Of a stretch of DNA of 64,000 nt, positions 1-9,186 are shown in pieces (the first letter of the stretch is position 1; every line of letters starts with the position of its first letter). The stretch lies in assembly GCF_007197755.1 (NCBI RefSeq), contig NZ_CP041636.1, forward strand, positions 682,001 through 746,000. Direction: 5' to 3'. Origin of the DNA: Ferrovibrio terrae. Its GTDB lineage: Bacteria; Pseudomonadota; Alphaproteobacteria; Ferrovibrionales; Ferrovibrionaceae. The translations under genes were made by a program, and so were the position numbers. The notes under the pieces were generated by a model. The model was not told where the DNA came from and ran no database searches. It worked only from the letters and a program-made list of their open reading frames with translations.

Positions 1-1
1 T

Positions 2-175
2 TATCACCACGAGCATCATCTCTTCCCACAGGTGCCGTATTACCTTCTTCCCTCGCTTCACCGTGAATTTATGGCTAATTCTCATTATGAAACGCGCGAA
101 AATGCATTATCGCCATCCTATATGGAATCGCTCGCAGGACTGCAAAAACAACTAAGAAGCGGAGCAACACGCTGA
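2..175 (+). CDS. Fatty-acid desaturase, C-terminal fragment (5' end outside window)
   Basis: The frame is open from the window edge and encodes 57 residues before TGA. It begins with YHHEHHLFPQVPYY, the third histidine box (HxxHH) of membrane di-iron fatty-acid desaturases, followed by the usual LPxLH segment. The histidines would ligate the di-iron centre at the cytoplasmic face of the membrane. The rest of the protein lies upstream of the window, so substrate and length cannot be judged. The stop overlaps the proposed start of the next gene (CTGA), so the two are probably translationally coupled. A hydroxylase of the same superfamily is the main alternative. Confidence 0.75.
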   Translation, partial: YHHEHHLFPQVPYYLLPSLHREFMANSHYETRENALSPSYMESLAGLQKQLRSGATR

Positions 176-1209
176 ACACTACAGTAGAGAAAGCTCAACA
201 GGTCGCCGCCCGTGAAAGCTTCCAACTTGAGCATGACAACCTTTGTGTGATTTGCGGCCAGCGCAGCCATGTTAATGTGATTGGCGCCGTCAAAGAACAT
301 GAATACGAAAATACGACGGCGATCGCCTTTCCAGTAATTCAGTGTCAATGCGGGCACGTCTACCTGTTCCCCCGCCCTTCAATATCCGAACTGGGGCGCA
401 TCTATCCGCCGACCTACTATGCCTTTGGCGATGACAGCGAAGAGCCGGACTCCTGGGTTTTGAGAGCTGTAGCCCGCGGCAGAGTCAAGGCGCTGGAAAC
501 GCGCCTTGTACCATTTCTGCCGCAAGTCGCAGGCCGTCCTTTGCGAATCCTGGATATTGGGTGTGGTGAAGGAAAATTCCTCGACGCCATTAAAACCCTC
601 ATCCCTGAAGCGCAGACATACGGGCTTGATAGTTCGTCATCCGCCCTGTCACGCGCCGAACGCAAGGGGCACAAGATAATCCACGGCTTTATCGGAGAAG
701 TAGAGATTGAGCCGCAATTTTTCGATGCCGTCATCTGCCTCCATGTCATCGAGCATGTTGCCAGACCCGATCAGTTTCTCAATGAATGCCGCAACCTGTT
801 GCAGCCGGCCGGTGTGATGCTTTTCGAGACCCCGACCATCGATACGCTGGCGTTTCGCGTCTTTCGTTCCGGTGTCTGGGGTGGATACCACGCGCCCAGA
901 CACTGGCATCTCTTCAGTGCCAGCAGCTTCGCACGTCTGGCAGGCAAAGCCGGCTTGGACGTGAAGCATAACGAAACATACCCAATTGGCACTTTCTGGG
1001 TGTGGACGTTTCATGTCCTTGCAATGAAGTGGCTCCCAAGAAGTATTGCGGATACCATCTTCCCGCCCAAAGTAATCGTCGGACGCCGCTTCTATGATTT
1101 TGCGCTTCTCGCTGCCACATCGATTCTGGACAGCCTGATAAAGCTGAGCTCCAAGGCCGCCGGAGGCATGTGGATCATCATGACCCACCGCTCAGCCCCT
1201 CCCCAATAA
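172..1209 (+). CDS. Class I SAM-dependent methyltransferase with N-terminal zinc-ribbon-like segment; probable CTG start
   Basis: The protein has the SAM-binding glycine motif (ILDIGCGEGKFL), an acidic second-strand motif (YGLDSS) and the later VICLHVIEHV motif of Methyltransf_11/23 proteins. The N-terminus carries LCVICG and, about 30 residues on, CQCGHVYLFPRP, a metal-binding knuckle common in surface-polysaccharide methyltransferases. The first ATG/GTG-type start, GTG at 247, lies inside this knuckle and would remove its first cysteine. The frame stays open upstream to 172, where CTG overlaps the desaturase stop and has GGAG at 161-164 at normal spacing. I therefore prefer 172 (345 aa) over 247 (320 aa). 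The target is unknown; the neighbours suggest a glycan or lipid. Confidence 0.75.
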   Translation: MNTTVEKAQQVAARESFQLEHDNLCVICGQRSHVNVIGAVKEHEYENTTAIAFPVIQCQCGHVYLFPRPSISELGRIYPPTYYAFGDDSEEPDSWVLRAVARGRVKALETRLVPFLPQVAGRPLRILDIGCGEGKFLDAIKTLIPEAQTYGLDSSSSALSRAERKGHKIIHGFIGEVEIEPQFFDAVICLHVIEHVARPDQFLNECRNLLQPAGVMLFETPTIDTLAFRVFRSGVWGGYHAPRHWHLFSASSFARLAGKAGLDVKHNETYPIGTFWVWTFHVLAMKWLPRSIADTIFPPKVIVGRRFYDFALLAATSILDSLIKLSSKAAGGMWIIMTHRSAPPQ

Positions 1210-1216
1210 CTCCTCG

Positions 1217-4200
1217 TCAACCTATCGATACCGCAACCCCCTTCTTCGGCCGGATAAAGAAAAACAACCCCGCGACCGTCAGGATGAGCAGCAAGAAACC
1301 GACAAGAGTTATGCGAAGCCCCATCTTAAAATATGGTGGCGTGAACAACCATTCGACCTCATGGCGGCCTGCCGGAACAGGAATGGCCATAAAGGCGTGA
1401 TTTGCGCGAACCACCGGCACTTCCTGCCCGTTCACGAAAGCGCGCCAGCCGCGATTATACCCATCGCCAAAGAACAACATGCCGGCCTGCGGCGCCTCTA
1501 TAGTCATCGTCAACTCATGATGGCGCTTCTCTTCGTATTCGACTTTTCCTCCGCGGCCCGGTGAGGCAGGAAAATCCGGCCGGTAGCCCATGAGGAGCAG
1601 GCCATTCCGGGCTACAAAGTCAGGTGCCGCGATGCGATCCAGAACCTGATTACCATTTTGGTACACTTCGAAATTTGAGAAGAACATAAAGCGCGACAGA
1701 GCCGTAGGACGGATCTCCCGTCCCTGACGATAATTCGGGTCATAGCCGTTCCCAACAAGATCGTTCAGTACGGGTGAGGCGGCTTGACTGTAAAAGCCGG
1801 CCGCATTGAAATTTTCCGGTTCCAGGCGCCGGATTATCTCGCCCAGCAAAGCCGGAACATCGGAATTCAATCCGCCATATGACCGCAGGCCATATACCGA
1901 CGGAATGTTGGATTGTAGTTCGCTTCCGCTCAGTTGAAGAAAAATATGAGGATAATTTACGCGGTAGTTTACGAGCTCGGGATCAAGCGGCTGCATCCAT
2001 TCGCCGTCAAATCCCTGCTTCAGCGGATCATCATGATCCTTGTCATAGCCGAACGGCAGCAATTTCGGGCCGAATGCAAGTTTGGCTCCGTCATACTCGA
2101 CAGTGCCGTTTGCCGGCACATAAAGATGCGGGCGGATGTATCTGGCAGTCGGCTCGACCTTCAGCGATGCCTCCAGCCATTGCCAGCGGCCGTTTCCGGA
2201 ATAGGGCGGTGATCCACGGCCTGTCGTTCCATCTGTCAGCAGAATCTGCGGCAGGCCCGGACCATCAGATCGCGCCCAGACCCCAAAGCTCACGAGCACA
2301 GTGCGGTCTGGCGCAGGCCTGTCCTGATAAAGATTGCCTCCATTCACAGACTTCAGCTGCACGGCATACTCGCCACTCACCGGTGAAGGAATACGCGCGG
2401 CCGTCATCTCCCGCCCACCTAGAACCCAATCAGCAACACCCCCGCCACTGCTCCACTGTTCCATGGAAGGATTCTTGAGGAGATTCGGCAGCGCTTCCGT
2501 TTGCGATGAGGATTGAGGCCGAATAATGGAGTTGCGATCCGGGAAAAGGCGGTCCAACTTCCAAAAGGCTTCTGTGATCTGCCGGGAGTAATTGATGTTG
2601 TAAGGAACCAAGTCCACTACAGTTAGCGCCATCAGCAGCAGGAATACATTACCACTCGCCAAGCGTCCGGCTCGAAGTGCAGCGATACTCCCCATAATGA
2701 TCAGTGCAAATATGATGTAACGCACCATCCCGCCGGCAGCCAGCTTTATCAAACTGGACGGATCAGGCCATGGCATCGACACCGGGAATGGGCCGGCGAG
2801 AATGGCGACCGTGAGCGCCAGCAATATCAGGCCGGTATAAGCCGGCCCCAAGGCACCCGCTTTCTGGGCAGCAAACACGGCAAGCCCTGCCAGGACGGCG
2901 AGTCCGATGTAGTAGAGTGCCGAAAACATCATCGGCGAAGGCAGCAGATCATAGATCAAGATCAACAGGGCTGTCCCTGCAAGGCCGGCAACCGCCATGA
3001 CGTACAGGGCATACCGTTCGGGCCGGTACATCACCATGACATAGCTTAATACCATGCAGCCGATGATCGCGAGCAGAAGCCCGCGCAGCGGCCACAGCAA
3101 ACCCGGCGCCAATACAATGCGCGGAATTATTGCAATGGCGACAAACAGAATAGGCGCTGCTGCCAATATGATGATTGCCCCCGCCGGCAACCGCCTGGAA
3201 GATTGTTCCAGATGCATGCCCATATAGCCAATCGCCATTGCCGCCGCGATTGGCAGCGACATTTTAGGGATGATCGTATGGACAAAGGGGAAGAACACGG
3301 CATCAAGAATGGTTGTGACCGGCGCAACCTGCAAAGACCAGCAAGCCGCGATCAACAGCCAGACGAGCCAGAAAATCGCCCGCTTGGGACGCCCTATAAG
3401 CGCGAGCAGTATCAGGCACAGGCCGACCACACCGAAATACGTGAAGCCATGAAACTGCGCGTGCCCTCCGTCGGAAGGCCAGAGCGCTCGAAAGAACGGC
3501 CTTGAATCGGTCGGCACTATTCCGAAGGATTCCGGGAAGGCCGCCATTGCCAGGGTATGTACCCGCCCGGGGATCGACTGAATCAGGCCATTCGCCTCGA
3601 AACGCGCGCCATCAAACATGATCGACAGACTGATCGGCACCCAGCGCACAGCCGTCAGCAGCAGGGCGGTAATGGCGGCCGAATAGAAAGTCAGGGTCGG
3701 AGCGATAGGACGCCACAGCGCCACGGAGTTCGGCCACCAGCGATAGAGAAAACAGATGGCAACAACGAGCAAAGACCCGAATTCATAAATGATATTCCCA
3801 TCGAGGATGATGAGAGAAAAACACAAGACGAATAAGAGATAGTTCAGCAGCGCCGATCGCTTTTCCATGGTCCATATCAGGTACCCGCAGGCCGGCATCA
3901 GGAAAAAAAGCTGAACGCATGGATAAGTCGTAAGGCTGAGATATAGAAATCCACAGAGCTGATACGTCACCGCTCCGAAGAGCGCCCATTTATCATTCCG
4001 GATTTCTTCGCGAAAAAAGAGAAAGGCGAAAAACCCGACCGCCCATATCTCAAGAAAAACCCGGACCGTCTGCAAATAGAGATACCAGCTGGCAGGAAAC
4101 AGAAACAGCAGCCAGTTGAATGGCGAATAAATCATGTTATGGGTGCTGCTGGAGAAGTCGATACCGGTCTGGATATACGGATTCCACAGACCAATATCCC

Positions 4201-4423
4201 CCGCCTTCAGTGACTTCACCGTAAACATCAGATTTGGAATCTGGTGATAATAGTTGTCGGTGCTGCCGACAAATATCCGGCCATTAAGCCAACCGGGCGA
4301 TGTAATAAGCAGGGTGAAGAACAGAAAGACCAGTGCCGCAACTGTCTTCGGATGCCGCATCAGCAGCCCGGGGAAATCGGCAACTGCCTTATTCATATAG
4401 GCGATCATCTGTCCCACCTGCAT
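1217..4423 (-). CDS. Giant polytopic membrane protein, YfhO family, with inserted lectin-like domain
   Basis: This 1068-residue protein has about a dozen hydrophobic segments in its first 620 residues, starting near residue 28. A soluble stretch then opens with NLLKNPSMEQW, resembles a carbohydrate-binding beta-sandwich, and is followed by a final TM helix. The C-terminus GYNRGWRAFVNGQEVPV with VPAGRHEVEW is the hallmark of YfhO proteins, which act on lipid-linked sugars or in glycosylation of teichoic acids and other glycans. It starts 2 nt after the gmhB stop, so it is the last gene of the heptose operon. A role in assembling or decorating a heptose-containing glycan is inferred. An alternative ATG lies at 4408. 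Confidence 0.8.
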   Translation of the reverse strand: MQVGQMIAYMNKAVADFPGLLMRHPKTVAALVFLFFTLLITSPGWLNGRIFVGSTDNYYHQIPNLMFTVKSLKAGDIGLWNPYIQTGIDFSSSTHNMIYSPFNWLLFLFPASWYLYLQTVRVFLEIWAVGFFAFLFFREEIRNDKWALFGAVTYQLCGFLYLSLTTYPCVQLFFLMPACGYLIWTMEKRSALLNYLLFVLCFSLIILDGNIIYEFGSLLVVAICFLYRWWPNSVALWRPIAPTLTFYSAAITALLLTAVRWVPISLSIMFDGARFEANGLIQSIPGRVHTLAMAAFPESFGIVPTDSRPFFRALWPSDGGHAQFHGFTYFGVVGLCLILLALIGRPKRAIFWLVWLLIAACWSLQVAPVTTILDAVFFPFVHTIIPKMSLPIAAAMAIGYMGMHLEQSSRRLPAGAIIILAAAPILFVAIAIIPRIVLAPGLLWPLRGLLLAIIGCMVLSYVMVMYRPERYALYVMAVAGLAGTALLILIYDLLPSPMMFSALYYIGLAVLAGLAVFAAQKAGALGPAYTGLILLALTVAILAGPFPVSMPWPDPSSLIKLAAGGMVRYIIFALIIMGSIAALRAGRLASGNVFLLLMALTVVDLVPYNINYSRQITEAFWKLDRLFPDRNSIIRPQSSSQTEALPNLLKNPSMEQWSSGGGVADWVLGGREMTAARIPSPVSGEYAVQLKSVNGGNLYQDRPAPDRTVLVSFGVWARSDGPGLPQILLTDGTTGRGSPPYSGNGRWQWLEASLKVEPTARYIRPHLYVPANGTVEYDGAKLAFGPKLLPFGYDKDHDDPLKQGFDGEWMQPLDPELVNYRVNYPHIFLQLSGSELQSNIPSVYGLRSYGGLNSDVPALLGEIIRRLEPENFNAAGFYSQAASPVLNDLVGNGYDPNYRQGREIRPTALSRFMFFSNFEVYQNGNQVLDRIAAPDFVARNGLLLMGYRPDFPASPGRGGKVEYEEKRHHELTMTIEAPQAGMLFFGDGYNRGWRAFVNGQEVPVVRANHAFMAIPVPAGRHEVEWLFTPPYFKMGLRITLVGFLLLILTVAGLFFFIRPKKGVAVSIG

Positions 4424-4425
4424 CT

Positions 4426-5019
4426 CTATTTCCGGTCCGCATTTGCAACAATGATATCCGCCACGGCAGCGGCAAGATCTGCGGCCTGATAATCGGCAGT
4501 CGATATACCTGTTGCTGCAACCGGGTGATCCGGTGCAATGCGAATGGTCCGCACGCCCGCGGCATGGCCGCAGGCGACGTCAGTCTCCCGATCCCCCACC
4601 ATCCAGCTGCGGCCGAGATCGATATTGAAACGACGCGCTGCTTCCAGCAGGGACGCTGGCGAGGGTTTGCGGCATTCGCACGGGCCGGAATAGCCCGGCT
4701 CGACTCCGTCCGGATGATGAAAGCAGACAAAGCTTTCCGTGAGTACGCCGCCGCTTTCCGCGATCAACGCCTCCACGCGCGCCTGCACGGCCTTCAGGTC
4801 ATCCAGCGAACATTTGCCTTTCGCAAAACTCGGCTGGTTGGTGACAATGAACAGCCGAAAGCCCAGCGCGTTCAGCTGACGGATCGAGGTCATCGCTCCG
4901 GCGGCAATCGCAAGATCGTCGGGGTGTCGCGGCGCCTCCCATTCACCGGAGGACGCATAGTAGACATTACGGTTGATGACACCGTCCCGGTCGAGAAATA
5001 CGGCCCGGGACGAGGACAT
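4426..5019 (-). CDS. gmhB: D-glycero-D-manno-heptose-1,7-bisphosphate phosphatase
   Basis: HAD-superfamily phosphatase of 197 residues. It has the nucleophile motif FLDRDGVIN, the zinc-binding Cys/His loop (CFHHPDG then CECRKP) and the distal VGDRETDVACG motif, a combination specific to the GmhB/histidinol-phosphatase group. It removes one phosphate from heptose 1,7-bisphosphate to give heptose-1-phosphate for nucleotide activation. An upstream in-frame start exists at 5037. I chose 5019 because its ATG overlaps the gmhA stop as TAATG and has GGGAGG at good spacing. It lies between gmhA and the YfhO gene in one operon. Confidence 0.9.
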   Translation of the reverse strand: MSSSRAVFLDRDGVINRNVYYASSGEWEAPRHPDDLAIAAGAMTSIRQLNALGFRLFIVTNQPSFAKGKCSLDDLKAVQARVEALIAESGGVLTESFVCFHHPDGVEPGYSGPCECRKPSPASLLEAARRFNIDLGRSWMVGDRETDVACGHAAGVRTIRIAPDHPVAATGISTADYQAADLAAAVADIIVANADRK

Positions 5020-5624
5020 TACCGTACGGCCTCCCACTTCATCTCGTTCTGCTTCAGATCGGGATGCGACACGATCAGATGCCAGACCACCGCCTGGAAA
5101 GCCTCGGCATGCGGCGTCACCGTCTCGGGGTTCACGGTCGGCACGATGACGCAGGCATCGGCCACCTGCGCCGTATAGCCGCCATCGCGGCCGACCACGC
5201 CAACAACCTTCGCACCCGCCGCCTTGGCGACTTTCAGTCCCTGCACGATATTGGCGCTGATATTCTTTTCCGCATTGCCGCCGCCGACGGAGAAGACAAA
5301 CACGACATCCCGGCTGCCTACCTTGCTGACTTCCAGCCAGCGGGCGAAGACCGTTTCCCAGCCATCGTCATTGACGCGGGCGGTCAGCTCAGAAACGTTA
5401 TCAGTCGGCGCATAGGATTCGATGGCCGCTATCTTGCGGAAGTCATTCACTGCGTGGCTTGCATTGCCGGCACCGCCCCCGACACCGAGGAAAAACAGCC
5501 GGCCGCCATCGGCACGCGTTTTTGCCAGAATCCGGACTATCTTGTCCACCTGGCCCTGGTCGATCCCCTGGGCGACCCTGCAGACTTCTTCCATATACAT
5601 GGCTGTGTACGCACTGATCGTCAT
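5019..5624 (-). CDS. gmhA: SIS-domain sedoheptulose-7-phosphate isomerase (phosphoheptose isomerase)
   Basis: Single SIS domain of 201 residues with the sugar-phosphate loop FLGVGGGAGNASHAV and FVFSVGGGNAEKN. It should convert sedoheptulose 7-phosphate to D-glycero-D-manno-heptose 7-phosphate in the cytosol, the first step of ADP/GDP-heptose synthesis. The first loop differs from the NGGSAADAQH form of classical GmhA, but this variant is usual beside hddA/hddC. Its start overlaps the hddC stop as ATGA, and its stop overlaps gmhB. The assignment rests strongly on the neighbouring heptose genes. Confidence 0.87.
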   Translation of the reverse strand: MTISAYTAMYMEEVCRVAQGIDQGQVDKIVRILAKTRADGGRLFFLGVGGGAGNASHAVNDFRKIAAIESYAPTDNVSELTARVNDDGWETVFARWLEVSKVGSRDVVFVFSVGGGNAEKNISANIVQGLKVAKAAGAKVVGVVGRDGGYTAQVADACVIVPTVNPETVTPHAEAFQAVVWHLIVSHPDLKQNEMKWEAVR

Positions 5625-6328
5625 ATCGACTGACTCCTCAGATAAATATCCGTTTCCGCGAGGCCCTGCTGCGAACCAATTTCGTAAAACCGTTCACTGA
5701 CCTCATATCCCATCAGCATCTTGCGTTGCACCAGATCGGCGAAAACCACATAAAGGTCGAAAGGTGCCGTATCGGCATATCCTGAGAAAGCCTCTCTGCG
5801 GAAACCGCTGAGGCCGTAATCCACATGGCTCATCGCCGGCGTCGGATTGAACTTGTCGTAGCGATGCAGCATCGCGCCATCGAATTCGACATTGCTTTTT
5901 TCCCATCGCCCTTCATTGCGGAAGACTGTCATGACGCCAAGCGCCTCGCTGGTGCGGAACGCTTCAACGATTGGCGCAAAGGCGCAGGGCAGATAGGAAT
6001 CGCCATACATCACCAGAAATAAATCTTCGACCTGTGGCAGAGCGCGGACCAGCGCGCCCCCGGTCCCTAGCAGTGCCGGCCCGTCCGGAGAATAGGAGAC
6101 CCGGATGCCGAAGCGCGCACCATCGCCCACGAAATCCTCGATCATCTCACCCAGGTAACCGGTGCAGATCACAACCCGGTCGATCCCCTCACCGGCCAGC
6201 AGCCGCAACTGGTGTGCAATGAACGGCTCCCCCCCGACGTCCAGCAGGGCTTTCGGCACCTTTTCTGTCAGCGGACGCATGCGCGTGGCAAGCCCACCGG
6301 CCAGCAGAATCAGTGGTGGCATGGTCAT
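5621..6328 (-). CDS. hddC: Nucleotidyltransferase, probable D-glycero-D-manno-heptose-1-phosphate guanylyltransferase
   Basis: A 235-residue NTP_transferase protein with the nucleotide-binding signature LLAGGLATRMRPLTEKVPKA at its N-terminus and the acidic metal site VMYGDSYLP. It should join heptose-1-phosphate to GMP, completing GDP-D-glycero-alpha-D-manno-heptose. The reading frame can be extended to 6508, but that part is unlike the family. ATG at 6328 overlaps the hddA stop as ATGA and puts the signature at the expected place. A hexose-1-phosphate substrate is possible in principle; the flanking hddA, gmhA and gmhB make heptose much more likely. Confidence 0.85.
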   Translation of the reverse strand: MTMPPLILLAGGLATRMRPLTEKVPKALLDVGGEPFIAHQLRLLAGEGIDRVVICTGYLGEMIEDFVGDGARFGIRVSYSPDGPALLGTGGALVRALPQVEDLFLVMYGDSYLPCAFAPIVEAFRTSEALGVMTVFRNEGRWEKSNVEFDGAMLHRYDKFNPTPAMSHVDYGLSGFRREAFSGYADTAPFDLYVVFADLVQRKMLMGYEVSERFYEIGSQQGLAETDIYLRSQSI

Positions 6329-7311
6329 TGTGCCAGCACCTTGGTTCCCTCGAAATCGAAATGGAACCGCACTTCTTTCAGACCAGCTGCCAGCAGGGCG
6401 TGGCGCAGCCGCGTCTTGTCCGCGCTGTAGAACATCAGGAAACCGCCGCCACCGGCACCGATCAGCTTGCCACCCACTGCACCGTTGCGCATGGCCAAGT
6501 CGTACCATTCGTCGATCTGCGGGTTCGACATGGCACCGGAGCGCTTTTTCTTGTACTGCCAGTGCTCGTGCATTAACTGACCGAAGGCGATCAAGTCGCC
6601 CTGTTCCAGCGCATCCTTGCTACGCAGGCCAAGGTCCTTCACGTAATGCAGGTTCGCCACCATCGCACCGGCATCGGCCTTGGATTTCGTCTGATCGTCC
6701 TGCTGCTTGAGGATATCGGCGGCACGGCGCGAATAGCCGGTGAAGAACATCACCAGGCCATCCTCCAGATTGTGCCGCGTCTCCTCACTTATGGCCAAGG
6801 GCCAGGCCTTCACCTTGCCATCCTTCTGGAAGCGGAAGCATGTGATGCCGCCATAGGCAGCGATATACTGGTCCTGCTTGCCAATCGGATCCTTCAGACG
6901 CTCGATCTCGATATGACAGGCCTGCTCGGCCAGCTCTTCGGGATGGACGATATTCCGCTTCAGGCTATGCAGCGCCTTGAGCAGTGCCGTGGTGAAGCTG
7001 CCGGAAGATCCCAGTCCGGTTCCAGCCGGAATATCAGCCATGCTGGTGATTTCCATGCCGCGCCCGTCCAGGTTCACCAGATCTAGTGCTTCACGGATGA
7101 TCGGATGCTCCAACTCCTTGGCGTGGCTAACCTTCTCCAGCTTGGAATACTTGACGATGAACTCGTCGAAGAAGGTCCGGTGAATGGTGATGTAGACATA
7201 CCGGTCGATCGCAGCGGCGATCAGGAAACCCTCATGGTTTTCATAGTAGGATGGAAGATCTGTGCCGCCGCCACCCAGGGTGATGCGAAGCGGGCTGCGC
7301 GTGATGATCAT
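6325..7311 (-). CDS. hddA: GHMP kinase, D-glycero-D-manno-heptose-7-phosphate kinase
   Basis: A 328-residue GHMP-family kinase. The start PLRITLGGGGTDLPSYY and the ATP loop PAGTGLGSSGSFTTALL are diagnostic of HddA-type sugar kinases, and the C-terminal GAGGGGFLMFY motif is present. It phosphorylates C1 of heptose 7-phosphate, giving the 1,7-bisphosphate for GmhB. The stop overlaps hddC (ATGA), and the start overlaps the stop of the upstream oxidoreductase by 4 nt, so the cluster is translated as one unit. Confidence 0.9.
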   Translation of the reverse strand: MIITRSPLRITLGGGGTDLPSYYENHEGFLIAAAIDRYVYITIHRTFFDEFIVKYSKLEKVSHAKELEHPIIREALDLVNLDGRGMEITSMADIPAGTGLGSSGSFTTALLKALHSLKRNIVHPEELAEQACHIEIERLKDPIGKQDQYIAAYGGITCFRFQKDGKVKAWPLAISEETRHNLEDGLVMFFTGYSRRAADILKQQDDQTKSKADAGAMVANLHYVKDLGLRSKDALEQGDLIAFGQLMHEHWQYKKKRSGAMSNPQIDEWYDLAMRNGAVGGKLIGAGGGGFLMFYSADKTRLRHALLAAGLKEVRFHFDFEGTKVLAQ

Positions 7312-8285
7312 TTCCCACTCCGCCCGTATGTCGCATCGATGATGGCATGCATTGCCACCGCATCGTCAATATCGCCGACCGGACGACGGCCTTCCGCAAT
7401 GGCGGCAGAAAAATCACGGTATTCACGGATCCATGAATCGTCCGGGAAGGGATATTCCCAGCTGGCGGTCTCCGGCGGTCCCATTTCGGGCAGCATTTTA
7501 TGATAAGTCAGCTTTTCCACCCCGTACGAGCCCCCCAGCCCTTCCACGGTCAACTTGCCGTCGCGGCCATAGATTTCAAAACTGAATATGTTCTTCCACT
7601 CGCTCCAGCTTGCATGGAGCCAGGCCATCTCGCCTTTGGGGCCGCGCAGAGCCAGAAAGCAGTTGTCGTCGACAGAGATGTTCCAATAGCTGGTCAGCGC
7701 CGCACCGTAATCCAGCGTGACGTCGCCCAGGAACCAGCGTGACAGGTCGATCAGATGTGCCCCCTGATCGATCAGCTCACCGCCACCCGAAATCTCCGGC
7801 ACGCAGCGCCATTCCTTATCGTAACCAACCCGTCCACCATGGCCGTATCGTCCACGGATAAACATCAGGGGACCAACCGCGCCTGTGGCGACCATTTCCC
7901 GCGCCTTCCACAGGCCGGGATGGAAGCGGTGATTGAAGCCGACCTTGATCAGCCGATTATGCTTCCTGGCCTCGGCTGCCACTGCCGAAACCTCGGCGCC
8001 GTTCAGCCCCGCCGGTTTTTCCACCAGGACATGTTTGCCGGCCTGCACGGCCGCAATACTGACCGGTGCCAGCAGGGCGTGAGTCGTGGCCACCACTACG
8101 ATATCGCAGTCCGCCTTTACGGCTTCCTGCCAGTCCATTGCCACGCGCGCACCCGTGCTGCGCGCCAGAGCAGCGGCGCGTTCGGTATTGATGTCACAGA
8201 CTACGGTGACAGCATGACCTTCCACGAGGGCAGCCGCCGCTCGCTTGCCGCCGATCAGCCCGCAGCCCACAATTGCCAGGCGCAT
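7308..8285 (-). CDS. Gfo/Idh/MocA-family sugar oxidoreductase
   Basis: A 325-residue two-domain oxidoreductase. The N-terminal Rossmann fold begins RLAIVGCGLIGGKRA, and the family EKPAGLN motif (EKP lysine) follows near residue 95. The C-terminal domain includes GGGELIDQGAHLIDLSRWF, the conserved H/D patch of substrate binding. Members oxidise or reduce sugar hydroxyls with NAD(P). Its place directly upstream of hddA, with a 4-nt overlap, suggests it modifies a heptose or another sugar of the same glycan. The substrate cannot be read from sequence. Confidence 0.82.
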   Translation of the reverse strand: MRLAIVGCGLIGGKRAAAALVEGHAVTVVCDINTERAAALARSTGARVAMDWQEAVKADCDIVVVATTHALLAPVSIAAVQAGKHVLVEKPAGLNGAEVSAVAAEARKHNRLIKVGFNHRFHPGLWKAREMVATGAVGPLMFIRGRYGHGGRVGYDKEWRCVPEISGGGELIDQGAHLIDLSRWFLGDVTLDYGAALTSYWNISVDDNCFLALRGPKGEMAWLHASWSEWKNIFSFEIYGRDGKLTVEGLGGSYGVEKLTYHKMLPEMGPPETASWEYPFPDDSWIREYRDFSAAIAEGRRPVGDIDDAVAMHAIIDATYGRSGK

Positions 8286-8286
8286 C

Positions 8287-9171
8287 TCAGTTTCCCCAAG
8301 TCAAGCCGCGATCGGCCGGTACGATACGGCGCAGCGTGTAGATATCCTTCGCCTGCAGATCGTCGATATGCTCCGCCAGCGACGGCCAGGGATCCCATAC
8401 GGCGGATATCAGCTTGCCCGTTATGCCATGGCTCCGGGGTGAAGCGAGGAAAGCGCACAGATCGGCGGCACGCCCCAGCGTATCTTCCGTGCCCGCTGCA
8501 GCCGTTTCCACGGCCTGGCGTTCCTTCGCATTGACGCCGGCGCCCGCCGCGAAGATTTCGCGGGTCATCCGCGTCAGCGCCGCTCCCGGTGCAATGCAGT
8601 TGACGTCGATGCCTGTGTCACGGGTTTCGACAGCCAGACATTCGCAATAGCGCACCAACGCTGCCTTGGTGCTGGCATACGCGGAGAAGTCGGCGCGCGG
8701 CGCCGTCGCCCCACCGCCCGAAAAGCAGATGATCTTGCCCCCGCCTCGGGCCGGCATGGCAGCCGCGGCGGCATTGCAAAGCGCAATCGCGGCGAAGAGA
8801 TTCACTTCAAAGGCCGCCCGCATTTTCAACGGATCGTTGTTCCAGGCGGGACCGATCGGTCCCTGCACCGCGGCGGCGTGTACCAGGATGCCGATATCCT
8901 GCTGCTGCAGGGCCAGCGCGAGCTGCTGCTGGCCAGCGTGCTGCCCCAGATCGGCCGGCAGCAGATCGATGCGCGTCGCACCAGGCACAGCCTGTTCGAG
9001 CCTGGCGCGGGTCTCGGCCAGGCGCAGTTCGGATTGGCCGCTGAGCAGCAGATGCACGCCCTGCCGGCGCAGCGCCGCCGCCACAGCACCGCCGAACGCA
9101 CCCGATGCGCCGGTCACCAGCGCTGACGTCGCACCGGCCTGCCATTTCGCATTGAAATCTGTGCGATCCAT
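8287..9171 (-). CDS. Short-chain dehydrogenase/reductase
   Basis: A 294-residue SDR with the cofactor loop VTGASGAFGGAVA near residue 20, the NAA-like segment VHAAAV and the active-site pair YASTKAALV (YxxxK). The insert after the active site and the C-terminal tail make it slightly longer than the classical 250 residues. It ends one base before the Gfo/Idh gene, so the two may act in sequence on the same sugar. The tail (about the last 35 residues, ending RGLTWGN) is not part of the common SDR fold. Confidence 0.8.
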   Translation of the reverse strand: MDRTDFNAKWQAGATSALVTGASGAFGGAVAAALRRQGVHLLLSGQSELRLAETRARLEQAVPGATRIDLLPADLGQHAGQQQLALALQQQDIGILVHAAAVQGPIGPAWNNDPLKMRAAFEVNLFAAIALCNAAAAAMPARGGGKIICFSGGGATAPRADFSAYASTKAALVRYCECLAVETRDTGIDVNCIAPGAALTRMTREIFAAGAGVNAKERQAVETAAAGTEDTLGRAADLCAFLASPRSHGITGKLISAVWDPWPSLAEHIDDLQAKDIYTLRRIVPADRGLTWGN

Positions 9172-9186
9172 CTCAGCTGCTGACTC

